Shown here piece after piece: positions 44,785 to 56,464 of a stretch of DNA of 64,000 nucleotides (within the stretch, counting starts at the first letter, position 1; every line of letters starts with the position of its first letter). This DNA comes from Liopterus haemorrhoidalis. Lineage: Eukaryota > Arthropoda > Insecta > Coleoptera > Dytiscidae. The position numbers were made by a program, and so were the translations under genes. The notes under the pieces are model-generated. The model worked only from the letters and a program-made list of their open reading frames with translations. It did not search any database and was not told the origin of the DNA. The stretch is from contig OZ020617.1 of assembly GCA_963971575.1 (NCBI GenBank), positions 42,318,606 to 42,382,605 of the forward strand. The letters run 5' to 3'.

Positions 44785-45415
44785 CCTTCAGGATATTTCC
44801 TCGGTCTGGAGACCCCAGGTAAATAAAACTTCTAATTTTTTATTCATTTGAATCAAGATGAATAAATCTATCAGAGCAGTGTTTCTCAACCGGTGGTCCG
44901 CGGACCACTGGTGGTCCTTAGCAAAATTTTAGTGGTCCGCGAAAAGTTTATAAATTATTATTTTTGAGATTTTTTTGTTAATTTTTTTATGATCTTTTGT
45001 TCATTTTCTGTGTATTTTCTTAATTTTTCAGTGATTTTTTATTAATAAGATATATGTATAGTTTACATATACAATTTGTTTATTACTACACGGATACTTT
45101 AGGATACCTTCAGGATATTTCCTCGGTCTGGAGACCCCAGGCAAATAAAACATAATAAAATTTCTAATTTTTTATTCATTTGAATCAAGATGAATAAATC
45201 TATCAGAGCAGTGTTTCTCAACCGGTGGTCCGCGGACCACCGGTGGTTCTTAGCAAAATTTTAGTGGTCCGCGAAAAGTTTATAAATTATTATTTTTGAG
45301 ATTTTTTTGTTAATTTTTTTATGATCTTTTGTTCATTTTCTGTGTATTTTCTTAATTTTTCAGTGATTTTTTATTAATAAGATATATGTATAGTTTACAA
45401 TTTGTTTATTACTAC
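44785..45415 (+). repeat. Tandem duplication, unit about 322 bp
   Basis: CCTTCAGGATATTTCCTCGG begins at 44785 and again at 45107. The two units are nearly identical, with a few small indels. Each includes the 5' part of a hAT MITE. Confidence 0.92.
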
Positions 45416-45521
45416 ATTTATTTTTAGGGGTCCGCGGTAGAAATTGAAGTATTTGACTGATCCGCGGTAGATAATTAAATATTTTACTGGTCCGCAGTAC
45501 GTTTTCAGTTGAGAAACACTG
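45209..45521. mobile_element. hAT-type MITE, its 5' part duplicated at 44877
   Basis: TIRs CAGTGTTTCTCAAC and GTTGAGAAACACTG are exact inverses. The sequence is rich in GGTCCGCGG. The left 200 bp is repeated upstream from 44877 by the tandem duplication. The 8-bp flanks match poorly. Confidence 0.78.
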
Positions 45522-45766
45522 ATCTAGAGTGAAATGAAGAAAAACAATTTTTTTTTGTCATTGAGGCATAGATCTACGTTGCATTCAGAACTACTATGGA
45601 GACACCTGAATTTACGTTAATTTACGCTGGTTGAACGAATTGGCATTAAACCATGCGTGGTTTGCGAAAGAGGACACATTTGCGCATCTTCATACGCATG
45701 TGGCTACCACGTAGGCTCACCAGGCATCTGAGAATTTGATGTGTATCCACACATCGCGAACACTTA

Positions 45767-46302
45767 TACCCTTTTCACATTAGAACTTTAAGATCGGATG
45801 TTAAAGTGAATGTGTCTTTAAACGCAAATGTGAAAACGTAAGACCTCGTCTAAATACAAGCGATGTTTAAGACAGAGATCTGCGTCTTAAACATCGTCTG
45901 CATTACCAACATAATTTTTATTATAAAAATATACTCTTTGAATTTGTGCTGTCAACATTTTGTATTATCCTAAACAAGAATACTGTATTATATCGACGTT
46001 ATAAGAAGTTTATACTTATTGTTATAATAAAATTATGTATTTTAATAATGTGTTTAGTAAAATACAGAGCTACAATAATTGAAATATGAAATGAAATATC
46101 CATATTTGTTTATAATAATTCAAAATGTGCGTCTGCGCAGACAGTTCAAAACTGGTAATTTCATGACGGTAACTTAAGGACAAAAATTACTGTAGCTGAT
46201 GACAGCACCAGAGATTTAAACATCAAGTGTGAAAGCAAACCGATGTTAAACATCGGTGAACTTTAAGTTCACTCGTCGTAAAGTTCTAGTGTGAAAAGGA
46301 TA
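45767..46302 (+). mobile_element. Harbinger-like MITE, copy B4
   Basis: 536 bp with the B-family TIRs and TTA on both sides (45764-45766, 46303-46305). Same orientation as B1; an internal deletion accounts for its shorter length. Confidence 0.87.
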
Positions 46303-46548
46303 TTAGACACAAAGAGTTAAAGAACGAAACGTAATATTTTGAAATTTATTTATTTTAAATCCTTTTTTTGCTAAAACTTACAAAATAAGTTTTGTCCCAC
46401 ACCTTGTAACCCGGGATTTTAGATTAACTCCCCCGGTTAATGTAAAATACTGAAAAAATTCTTAATAATCCTCATTGATGTGAATCGGGATAGTTCAACA
46501 GGGTAAAAATTTTTCTAATTATTTTTTCGAAAGTTATCCAGTTAGATG

Positions 46549-47736
46549 TAGGGATGGAAAAAAAACATCGATGTATCGAAAACATCGATGTTTGTTTTTA
46601 AAACATCGATGTTTTTACCATCGATGGTCAGCTGGCGATAGTATCGATAAAACATCGATGTCTACTACCGATGTCGATGTTTAAACTTTGAAATTCAGAA
46701 ACTACCGCTAGAGGCGCTGGAATCTTAAAAGTTTAATTTTTATTAAAATTAGTACACAAAATAAAAGCGCCATCTATTGTGATATAACAAAACTAATAGT
46801 GTTAGTTTTTATTCTTCTTAGCAGTTAGCAGAATTCGAAAAAATAAGATGAATCTTCTAATTTTTGCAAACAATGCGAACGACCAACGACGCCAACACTC
46901 TTTTTCTTTTTGGGTCTTGTTGACACTTTCCCAGTTGTTATTCCTCCAATCCCTGGATTTTTGTAAGTTGTCATTAGCTATTTTTTATATATTGAAGTTG
47001 GCTTTTCCTGAACAAAATGATCAAAAGCTTCAATTAATCGGTAAAAGTAACTAGAATTGAAAATCTAGTTCCGCCTAAAACAAAGGAACAGACTTTATTT
47101 CAACTTAAAAAAAGTATAAAAATAATTGTGTATGACAGTGTTATTTTTATGTTAAATAATATAAAATTAACATTAATATTACCATATTAGTATTGTAATA
47201 AAATTCAATATTTCATTTTAGAAATGTAAAAATAGTAAGGTCTGTTCCTTTGGTTTAGGCGGAACTAGATTTTCAATTCTAGTTACTTTTACCGATTGAT
47301 TGAAGCTTTTGATCATTTTGTTCAGGAAAAGCCAACTTCAATATTAAAAAAATATCTAATGACAAATTACAAAAATGAAAATTGCGGTTAGTTCCGCCTT
47401 ATCGTTTGGAATAGACTGTAGGTACAAATTAGTATTATTATATTGGGTATAATAATATTAATGTGAAATTAATTACTATTAAAAAGGAATATTTCTATTT
47501 CAAAATCTAATAAATGCTTTTTGTGTATTATGTGTTACTTTCTTCGTATTTTATCTTTACATTATTAAATAAAACCTATATAATGTAAATAAATAGCTTT
47601 TTTTAATATTAATAAAACATCAATGTTTCCGATACATCGATGTTTTTCCTTCGATGTTTTTTCAACATCGATAGTAAGGCGCCGATGTTAACATCGATGT
47701 TTAACATCGATGTTTTGCCTTCGATTTACAACCCTA
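46549..47736. mobile_element. hAT-type element with perfect target duplication
   Basis: 1188 bp between TAGGGATGG and CAACCCTA ends, flanked by exact GTTAGATG (46541-46548, 47737-47744). Both ends are packed with the palindromic ACATCGATGT motif. No transposase is visible; the 68-codon ORF inside is unrecognised. Confidence 0.92.
46958..47375. repeat. 137-bp inverted arms inside the hAT element
   Basis: 46958-47094 and 47237-47375 are near-complete inverse copies (e.g. AAATCTAGTTCCGCCTAAAA), with a spacer of about 142 bp. This looks like a nested fold-back insertion. Confidence 0.8.
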
Positions 47737-47893
47737 GTTAGATGCAATACACTTGTGCTATCATTGTTAACTAAACAACTAGCTTGATGTGTGATTTGCG
47801 ATTTATAATATGTGCTCACATTTTCTTGTCACTTACTAGGTAACTACAAAACCCTGAAATCTGTCAATATTTACACTTCATATAAATTTTTTG

Positions 47894-48910
47894 ATTTGTT
47901 GATATAAGATTCCAGCGTTAATAAACAACAGAATTTAAAAAATGCTTATTACTAAAAAGTTCGTCGTTATAAAATGATTTGTTAAAATAAATTGAGAAAA
48001 TACTAAAGAAAAATAATAATAATAATTAATAGATTCCCAACGCCAAATATGCGTATAGGAGCAGAGAAGGTAAGTTCTGCGTTGATGGAGAACTTAGGAA
48101 AATACACAAAATGGTATTAAATTAAAAGGAATAATAAAAAGTTATTTTAAAAAAATATTCTCAGGCCAAATCTGACCCTGCTTTAGGACGGCAAGGGTTG
48201 ATATAATTTTAAAATTACAAGTTAAATTTTAACCCTCAATTAGTTCTCGTTTGATTCTAACTGGACAAAAATTGTCGATTATCGATTTTGTCTCCCAGTT
48301 GTAATATAATTATGAAAATCTAATTACGCTCTGTTGGGTCACATTTGCAAACATATTCCCCTCGGCGTTGTATACGCCGGAATTTTGGAACACCCGTGTA
48401 TGTGCGTAAGTAATATTCAATCATTTAGACCATTGTGCTCGATGAATGCAATGTGTTTCCTGGCAACGTTTTCCATAATATATTCAACAACATATGAATG
48501 ATGCATTGAATGACTACATCTGTGAATGCAGCAGTAACGAATTCGAATAACCAAATTATTAAACTAAAGGTTTCTAACTAACTTAGCTTCGTCATCAAGC
48601 CTTAGTCAACACTTTCCTCTTAATGAACACGGACCTTTTTATTGAAGAGGAAGGGCATACATGGATTGTTAAGTTGAAGGTTGTTGGCAGGGTTCATTCT
48701 AATCATTTACGAGATGAAAAGAATTGTTATTTAATGTAAAAGAATTTAGGTCGACTCTTATAATATGATATCCATAGCCATCATCAACAAACATCATTCA
48801 ACGTTTTTAGTGTACTGCTGAACATGTTGAACGTCCTCCCCAAGATTTTATTAGTTATTCCTTTTAATATTGTCAGCTCTCAGTGTATGAACACGTTAGA
48901 AGCTGATTAT
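47894..48910. other. No recognisable gene
   Basis: A+T-rich; no ORF of known type and no repeat match. Confidence 0.45.
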
Positions 48911-49470
48911 AGAGTAGTCGGTCAATCAGTGCAGTTGGGTCACTGAAAACGTCACATTTTTTGTGACGTCATATTTGGCGCGTTTACATAGCTTTCATTT
49001 CACAAATTTAATGTTCGTAGGCTATCAATTGTATCGAAATGAAATGAAAATATAAGAATAAGAACAGAATAGAAGCAAATAAACTATTCTAATAGGCAAA
49101 ATAGTCCTAAAAAGGCCTGAAGTGTTCCAAAAATATGATCAAAGAAAATAAAATAGAAATAAGTTGAATTTAACTTAAAAAGCTATGCACTACACACAAT
49201 ATCAAATAGAAATCTATAAGAAAAAATATAATTAAACACAAAAGTGCTAAATAAACAACTAACTAAATAAAAAACGATTTTTAGAAATTACTATAATTTA
49301 GATATGTGAACACAAGTATCAAAACAAATCAGAACGTATTATAAAATATCAAATGTAAACAGCGTTCAATAGCATCCATGCTATTACCGGGATTCACACC
49401 CGAGCCACTCGAGTCTACCAGTCAACACACCAGTATATTGACCATTACACCATGGTGACCGACTTAGCCA
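48911..49470 (+). mobile_element. Family D element, copy D1
   Basis: Starts AGAGTAGTCGGTCAATCAG and shares about 450 bp with D2 (49833) and D3 (59371). From about 49365 it departs from them and carries a tRNA-like segment, then CCGACTTA, a weak inverse of its start. Confidence 0.7.
49383..49460 (-). other. tRNA-like segment at the end of D1
   Basis: The minus strand has CATGGTGTAATGGTCAATA (A-box-like) and CGGGTGTGAATCCCGG (B-box-like, a 4-5 bp stem closing the loop). Stems elsewhere are incomplete. It is absent from D2 and D3. Confidence 0.55.
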
Positions 49471-49621
49471 TATTTACTTTGATAAAGACTAAGTTTGGTA
49501 AAATTTCATTTTTATTATGCTCGGAGCTACAGATAGCTCAAGAAAAAGGATGCGAAAGTGTTTAAACCAAAATGGAATGCCCTTTAAATACGTAAATAAA
49601 AATATTTTATTTTTCTAGTCG

Positions 49622-49663
49622 TTATAGAGAATACTACTCTACATAAAGTAGTATTCTCTATAA
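49622..49663. repeat. Perfect 17-bp inverted repeat (hairpin)
   Basis: Arms TTATAGAGAATACTACT (49622-49638) and its exact inverse (49647-49663), loop CTACATAA. Confidence 0.92.
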
Positions 49664-49832
49664 AGATATTAAAAAAATGTATGGGTAAAAATGGTTTCTT
49701 TTCAAAAGCTCTATCCAAACACGACATACATACGTTCCCATTTGAAAACTCAAAGTTGGCCTTCAGATCCTGTACTTCCGGTTTGTTCCGAAAAATTTCA
49801 ATACTACCATTCGATTCTTTGGGTAAACTTTA

Positions 49833-50512
49833 GTATAGGGTAGTCGGCGAAGCAGTGCAGTTGCGTCACTGGAAACGTCACATGTTTCTGTGACGTCATA
49901 TTTAGTACGTTTACATTCATCCATTTAAGGAATGTAATATTCGTCATACGCTGGCACTTGTATCGAAATGAAATGAAAATATAAGAATAAGAACAGAATA
50001 GAAACAAATAAACTATTGTCATAGGCACAATAGTCCTAAAAAGGGCTGATGTGATCCAAAAATATGACCAAAGAAAAGAAAATAGAAGTACGTTGAATTT
50101 AACCTAAAAATCTATATAACTAAACACAAAACTGCTAAATAAACAACAAACTATATAAAAAAGGTTTTTAGAAATTACTATAAGTTAGATATATGTGAAC
50201 ACAAGTATCAAAACACATCAGAACGATTTATAAAATGTCAAATGTAAACATTGTTTTATTTAGCGATACCAATACAAATGTCCCTATATTAAATAAAAAC
50301 TTTTAAAATTTGTAAATCTTCAAAATGACTATCGAACACAAACTAAATATGATTTCAAAAGGTATGTTTTAATAAAATAAAAGAGTGATGAGCAACATTA
50401 GACTTTAAAACAACTTCAAAAAAAAAAAAACGGTCTAGTTATTTTTTCGAAACTAAGTTGAAATTGAAGTTGCGAAATGACGAACTGCTTTGATTGACCG
50501 ACTGGCCTATAC
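49833..50512 (+). mobile_element. Family D element, copy D2 (complete)
   Basis: About 680 bp. The left end GTATAGGGTAGTCGGCGAA is mirrored at the right end by TTGATTGACCGACTGGCC and TATAC, giving imperfect TIRs of about 28 bp. No ORF of note. Confidence 0.72.
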
Positions 50513-51129
50513 TAACGCTTGTAAGCGTCAACCAGCGCCAACTATTCTAGGGCCGACCTAGGAGAATATCTTTTTAATTTCAAATGTACGTATAAAGATT
50601 GCCGCTATTTGGAGGCGTATGCAAGAACGCGCATTATAAGTAAATAGGAATCTTTTTTTACCAGTTTATATGAAACAAGCAGTCACTTTTTTGATATTTT
50701 ATTTTTTTAATTCTATTTGTAGAAAACCTGTTATATTTATAAAATAATTCCTAATGTTATACTAATAAATAATAAAACCATAGAAATTAATAAAATAATT
50801 TTGATATAGTGAATTACCGACGTTTACAGTTATTTATCGGCAGAATAAACTTTATTATTTTGTTATGAATCTGTTTTACAACATCTGCATGCAGAATTGA
50901 TATATTTTAATAGACGTATAACAACCCCAAGCAAGTCCAGGAACATTAATTTTAAACCAGGTCATTTTTAATGAAGAAATTTCAATAAACTGACCTCGGT
51001 AACAATTTTTCTATGTGTGCTCTAACCGTTATCTACAAGAACCGAGGACAAGCGCTTATAGGCGCTGATAGATCATCACCGAAAATAATCTATCTACCTG
51101 TTTATAAGCTTATATATAGTGTTCCTAGA
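50513..51129. other. No recognisable feature
   Basis: A+T-rich; no ORF or repeat match. Confidence 0.5.
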
Positions 51130-51310
51130 ACTCTTTTGAGGAACATAGGACTTTCACAAAGGTTTTCCATCTGACTCTGTTGTTGGCCATTCCCTTCTGT
51201 TCACCCTATGATTTTCCTTGAATCTTGATCTCCTTCAAAACGGTAAGTCTCCAGGTGTCTTTTGACCTCCCGCGCTTTATCTTGTTCTGAGGATACATTC
51301 GAGTGATTTC
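51130..51310 (-). pseudogene. LINE ORF C-terminal tail
   Basis: The minus strand reads YPQNKIKRGRSKDTWRLTVL, KEIKIQGKS, a stop, then MANNRVRWKTFVKVLCSSKE. This is the 'RGRPKxTWRxTVxxEL...NRxRWxxFVxALCSxK' end of an RTE-like ORF. Confidence 0.75.
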
Positions 51311-52402
51311 CTTTTTAGCATCTTTTCTAAGCGAAGTCATACCCTTCATACCATTTTCATATCCTTAAGGTTACGAAAAAGTGGGGCGCTACAAATTAAA
51401 TCGCAAAAATCAACAAAATCTTTAAAAAAGTGTGAACTGGTGCATTGTCATGTTGCAATTTCCACGAATTATCTCTCCAGAAATTTAGCTAATTTTTACG
51501 AATTGCTTCACGCAAAATTCATTTTACCACAGAATTTTATGCAAATTCGTAGATCGCAATGAATAAAAATTCTAAAGGAAGGAGCCTTTAAGAAGTTTTA
51601 CGTCCAAATTTTTGTGACGGAAATCACGTCATTCCAACGACTACAATGGCTGCCAGTATTTTGTTGTTTTCTTATTAATAAGTGTTTATAAACCTTTATT
51701 TTGATAATTTAAACTATATTCATAATTTATAAATCCTAAATAAAAAACAGGGCTAAAATAGTTTTTAGTTATTTTATACTTTAATATAAAAATGCGCATT
51801 TAACCTGAAATTTGGTATCTTGTCAAAATGTTTAGCTATACTGTCTGCGGCCGAGCAAAAACGCAAAATACAAAGAATAAAAGAAGTATTTTTCATTCTT
51901 AAGTATTTCCTATTCATATTATGTAACTAAATTAATGAGATTTTGATAAATCTCAACATACACGTTACTTATGTATAATGGCGTACTGCCATAATGCTCT
52001 GCTTTAAGTTCTGTACGTATTTATTTACTTTTGTGAAAGTTGTTTTGTTGATTTTTAATACTTATTACCAGTGATGGCATCCTAAATTTTCAGGAAGTGG
52101 TTCTATAAAGTCATGTGAAATCTAGGAACCTATTCTGTATTTTTAAGAGTGAAAACAAATCACGTACTTCCATTTATTAAATATAACGAAAAAATTTGAA
52201 GAGCGTATTATTAATAACCTATAAAATAAATATTACATTTGCAACACTGCAGGGCACAGCGCACGATTCAGAAATGAAGTCAGAGTAATTAATTTATTTT
52301 TAATAATTCTAACAACCGGTTCCCTAAGATTTCAATAATTTTAAGAAACGGTTCGCGCGGATCGTTCCAAACCGGTAGGATGCCATCACTTCTTATTACA
52401 TA
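51311..52402. other. No recognisable feature
   Basis: A+T-rich with no recognisable ORF or family. Confidence 0.45.
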
Positions 52403-53679
52403 CCAGGTCTACAAGTATGAAATGCGGATTTTTAAAAAAATATAAGACAATAAACTCTAAAGAACAGTAAAAGTTAATTTATTCAAAGTATGCTCCATTA
52501 GAAGTTATACATTTTTCCCATCTTTCAGGCAGTTTGTGAATACCTCGCCAGTAGAACTCTTCCCCTTTCCCCGCAAACCATCATCTAGCCATTCTTTCAC
52601 ATTTTCATATGAACAAAAGTACTGCTCGGCAAGTGCGTGACCCATCGATGCGAACAGGTGGTAATCTGAAGGGGCCAAGTCTGGTGAGTAAGCGGCATGG
52701 GGTAGCACTTCCCACTTGAGTGCCTCCAATGTGTTGCAAACTGCTTTTGCATTATGTGAGCGTTATCATGAAGAAAGATTACCTTGTCTTATTTCATATT
52801 CTGGTCGTTTTATGAGCAGCGAATGGTTCAATTCGGTCAGCTGTTGTTGGTAGCGTTGGGTATTAACTGTTTCACCAGGTTTTAACAATTCATAATAGAC
52901 CACACCCTTTTAGTCCCACCAAGTACAGAGCATTGTCTTTTTGCCAAAGCGATTCGGTCTTGCAGTTGATGTGGATGGTGAGCCTGGGTTCACCCATGAT
53001 TTTTTGCGTTTGGGATTTTCAAAATAAATCTATTTTTCATCGCCAGTAATCATACGATGCAAAAAAGACTTTCTTTTGTATCGTGCAAGCAAAATTTCAC
53101 AAGTGTTTTTGCGTTTATCCATCTGCCTCTCATTCAATGCATGTGGAACCCATCTGCCGACTTTCTGGATCTTACCCATCTCTCGTAGGCAATTAGGAAC
53201 AGCTTGTTAACTAACGCCTAACTGATCTGCTAGTTGTTTTTGTGATTGACTATCGTCTTCCTGTAGCAATGTTTCCAATTTTGTATCTTCATATTTTTTT
53301 GGAGGTTTTCCATGTTCTTTGTCTGTAATATCAAAGTCACCACTTTTGAAACGCCGAAACCATCGTTCACACGTATCTTGCGATGGAGCATATTCACCAT
53401 AAGCTTCTCGAAGCAGTCGGTATGATTCAGTAGCAGTTTTTTTCAAATGAAAACAAAACAGTAGTACTGTCCGCGAATGCTCTTTATTTGGCACAAAATT
53501 TGACATTTTTAACACAGTAAAACAAATCTATGTATGATCACTTTTCAAATTATAACCTATACGCATTTGACACTTAATGATAACTTAACAAAACGCCATA
53601 TGTGTTGAAACTTTGAACTATACACACTGTTTGCGCGGCAAGTTTGAAAAAAATCCGCATTTCATACTTGTAGACCTGG
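52403..53679 (-). mobile_element. Full-length mariner element
   Basis: 1277 bp, the usual mariner length. The TIR, starting CCAGGTCTACAAGTATGAAA and running about 30 bp to GCGGATTTTT, is identical at both ends. TA flanks both sides (52401-52402, 53680-53681). It encodes a decayed transposase on the minus strand (52479-53506). Confidence 0.95.
52479..53506 (-). pseudogene. mariner transposase, inactivated
   Basis: Starts MSNFVPNKEHSRTVLLFCFH, then an HTH region (YGEYAPSQDTCERWFRRFKS, GKPPKKYEDTKLETLL). It stops after QLADQLGVS (TAA at about 53207). The frame resumes as QAVPNCLREMGKIQKVGRWV. MITGDEK keeps the first catalytic Asp but the next Trp codon is a stop (K*IYFENP). FLHDNAH, with the second Asp, is followed by a small deletion that shifts frame. 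AAYSPDLAPSDYHLF keeps the DD34D third Asp. A further frameshift lies near GKGKSSTG, before ERWEKCITSNGAYFE and the stop. At least four lesions; the enzyme cannot be made. Confidence 0.93.
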
Positions 53680-53681
53680 TA

Positions 53682-54894
53682 TATGTAGTTTATTATTAAT
53701 TTAAATGCTATTGTAATTTCTATTCCTATTTTTGATTGGCCAGTGTGCTATTAATAAAGATATTATAATTATTTATTTGTGTATCATTAATTTTATAATA
53801 ATAAATTACAGATGTATAATTGTGTTTTATTGATTGTTTGTATCTCATTATCATTAGCTTCTTTTGAAAATATCAAGACTGGTATTTTTCTTTTCTTACC
53901 GATAATAATTATTTTAGTAAATGGCCTTACGCCGGAACTCTCATCTGCCATTTTGAAAGACCATCTTGGTCTTCCCAAATAGCATGTAAAACTCCTCCCT
54001 TTAGTATTTATTTATATTATTCAATGGTTGATCGTTGTTTTTCTACATAATGAAAATCTTACTTATTAACTGTCATAAAAATCCAACATGGCCCTTACTT
54101 TACAAAGCTGTCACAGGAAGGTGTACCAACTAAACAAAGCAAAAAAAAAGAAGAAATTTAATCAGACCTTACAACTTTTACTGTACAAAAATAAAAATTT
54201 CACGTTTTATTTTTTTTTATTTTACCTCTAATGTCTCTTGCCTCTTTACTTTCAAATAAGCATCATCTAATCGAGGATTAAGTCTCATACGGACTTGAGT
54301 CTAGTCCTCTTCAATATTCTGCCACGTCATACATATTAAAATTTAAATTCTAGTGCGAAGCAATTATTGCTTGTAACTATATCGTTGACCAATCAAATAT
54401 GGGCTACCTAATTTTTTTGTGATACATTTGGTATAAATGGTATAGTTGATGAACTGTCATTACTATGATAAGTGGTTAAGTTTTGTTTGATGATGATTAA
54501 GTATCACAACATTAGTATGGGTAACTGTATTTATTGACGTGATGTTCTATCAGTTCTAGGATAATTAATTGTTATTTGATAGAGTTGTTTAATGGAATTA
54601 CTTTTAAAATTATGTATCTCTTTTTCCTTTTCAGTTGAGTGTTAGGGATTATTTAATATCAACTCTAATGGATCTTTCAAAAGACAAGCTTCTTTCAAAA
54701 GAAGTTTATAAGATTTACTACTTGTAATAAGTTCTATAGATTTGGTAAATGTATGCATTTTTTTATTGATTAATTGTCAATTTACAATCTACTTCACCTA
54801 GAGTATTTAGTAGATGCGCCAAAGGTAGCCGGATTGTAAATAGATTAAATTTCCAACGACGTTTCTCTTTTGCTGTTAATTTTTTTTAGTGTTT
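53682..54894. other. No recognisable gene
   Basis: A+T-rich; a minus-strand 61-codon ORF at 53793-53978 has no known motif. Confidence 0.45.
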
Positions 54895-55087
54895 AAGTTG
54901 GACAATTGGCAAAAAAAGCTGCTAAAATCTAAACTAGAAATAGTATCATTCAAAAACTAGCAGGAACTACTTGGGGAGCCTGCGCAGATACAGTTAGCCT
55001 AGCATTGGTCTATGCACCAGTATGGCTTAAAAGTGCGCATGTCAAGAACTTCTATACTCAACTTGATAGCTCTGTTCGTAGAGCCAT
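54895..55087 (+). pseudogene. Jockey-type LINE, upstream part
   Basis: QLAKKAAKI*TRNSIIQKLA, GTTWGACADTVSLALVYAPV, WLKSAHVKNFYTQLDSSVR. This is the post-RT 'KLRTRNNIIQKLxGTTWGA...SxALVYSxAEYxAPVW' segment. The frame is cut at about 55087 and resumes at 55922. Confidence 0.75.
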
Positions 55088-55097
55088 TTTTAACAAT

Positions 55098-55174
55098 TTA
55101 TTATCGTAAGACGCAAGCGCAGAGATATTTTAACGCACTCCTACGAACTCTGCGGTTGCGTCTGACGATAATAA
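55098..55174. repeat. 27-bp imperfect inverted repeat
   Basis: TTATTATCGTAAGACGCAAG at 55098 and its inverse at 55148-55174, with two or three mismatches and a 23-base loop. It lies at the left border of the insertion in the Jockey-type LINE. Confidence 0.75.
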
Positions 55175-55204
55175 GCCGTTATAAATGCGTTAATAAGTTA
55201 GTTA

Positions 55205-55921
55205 GTTAAAAATTTTGGCGTACTACAACAAAGGCTATTTGCGCCTAACGCAGCCCATCTAAATGACTACATTACATATTAAAAACAATAAGTTAAACAA
55301 TAAATAAAAAAATAAAATCATTAAAATTACTCACACTCAATAAAAAATCTTGCATAGACTAACACAAATAAATAAAATAAAAAGTTTATTCGAAAAATTG
55401 AACAAACAAGGTGATGCTTAGAGACTGTAAAGGGGCCAATTACAATCGAATATCACAGGTTAGTAACAAAACACATTAAAATAAGATGCAAGACTTCACA
55501 AATAAAACAGTAAGTTCGATTCTCTCAGAATGAGTATCAGCCTGTCCATGAGCACTCTGTCGTCATCTAAAGCAACTGACAGGTCATAGCACAGACCAAA
55601 CCTATCCCTGACATTCTCGAACTGTACACATTCAGTTAAAATGTGTAACACAGACAAATCTGTGTTTCTCGTCTCACACAAAGGGGAGTCTTCACCTCGA
55701 AGGAGATGTCCATGGGTTCACCAACAGTGGCCTATACGGAGGCGAGTGATGGCGATTTCCTCCCGGCGGTTTCCTTCCTGTGAGAGGCGGATTTCGCAGT
55801 TACATCAGCCGCTTCGTTGCCTTTGATACCAACATGTCCCGGTATCCAAAACAGTTCTACCCTCACATTCTGAGCATTCAGACCGTTAGAAATGCCTCTC
55901 CGAACTGACCTAATGTTGGTT
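55205..55921 (-). pseudogene. RNase H-bearing LINE 3' end, nested
   Basis: On the minus strand: VRVELFWIPGHVGIKGNEAA, DVTAKSASHR (the RNase H C-terminal motif), then MCETRNTDLSVLHILTECVQ and FENVRDRFGLCYDLSVAL, the zinc-knuckle-like end. The 3' UTR ends near 55205 with GCGTTAGGCGCAAATAGCC, as at 29523-29590. It lies opposite in orientation within the Jockey-type LINE at 54895-56440. Confidence 0.8.
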
Positions 55922-56440
55922 TGAGAATGGTGAGCGGAGTTGTCCAGTCTACTCCAAAGAAAAGGTTTTCAGTTCTGGGACACATAGCGCCACCACACTT
56001 TCGACGATCGACGACGCAAAACCCTACAAAATCTGTTTACCAAAATAGAGCAAAATTCAAGTCTTCCCATCCGCAAACACCTACAAAACATTCACCGATG
56101 CAGGTTAAAATCTAAACAACTATTACGAATCAATAAATGACTTAAATCTTCAATTCACCTAGTAAGAAGACGAATAAATTTGATACAGCTACGAAATCTC
56201 CTGATATCCAACTACCCTGATATATCTGGTCCAAATTAAATATAATTCGTACTGCCCGTGGTAGTTGTACAAATTGTCTACATAAATGAGGATATTCAGA
56301 ATCGGCAAGCTGTGAATGTGGAGCAGAAATTTAAGCTGCTAACCATGTTGTCTCCAAATGTCCAATTTATCGCTTCAACGGAATTCCTGAAGATCTCAAC
56401 ACATTAACACCAGCTGCATTAGAGTGGTTAAATTAACTGA
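55922..56440 (+). pseudogene. Jockey-type LINE, downstream part
   Basis: MVSGVVQSTPKKRFSVLGHI, APPHFRRS, then in shifted frames the ORF end (NHVVSKCPIYRFNGIPEDLN, LTPAALEWLN). It continues 54895-55087 after an insertion of about 834 bp. Several stops. Confidence 0.72.
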
Positions 56441-56464
56441 CATTAAAGCTATAAACTGATGTAG

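Larger units (their letters stand above)
46372..47893 (-). mobile_element. Family A element, copy A7, split by a hAT insertion
   Basis: 46372-46548 (TTTTGTCCCACACCTTGTAA, TTGATGTGAATCGGGATAG) and 47745-47893 (TACAAAACCCTGAAATCTG, ACACTTCATATAAATTTTT) are the middle and 5' end of a diverged family A copy. The hAT element at 46549-47736 separates them. The 3' end with the microsatellite is missing. Confidence 0.75.
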
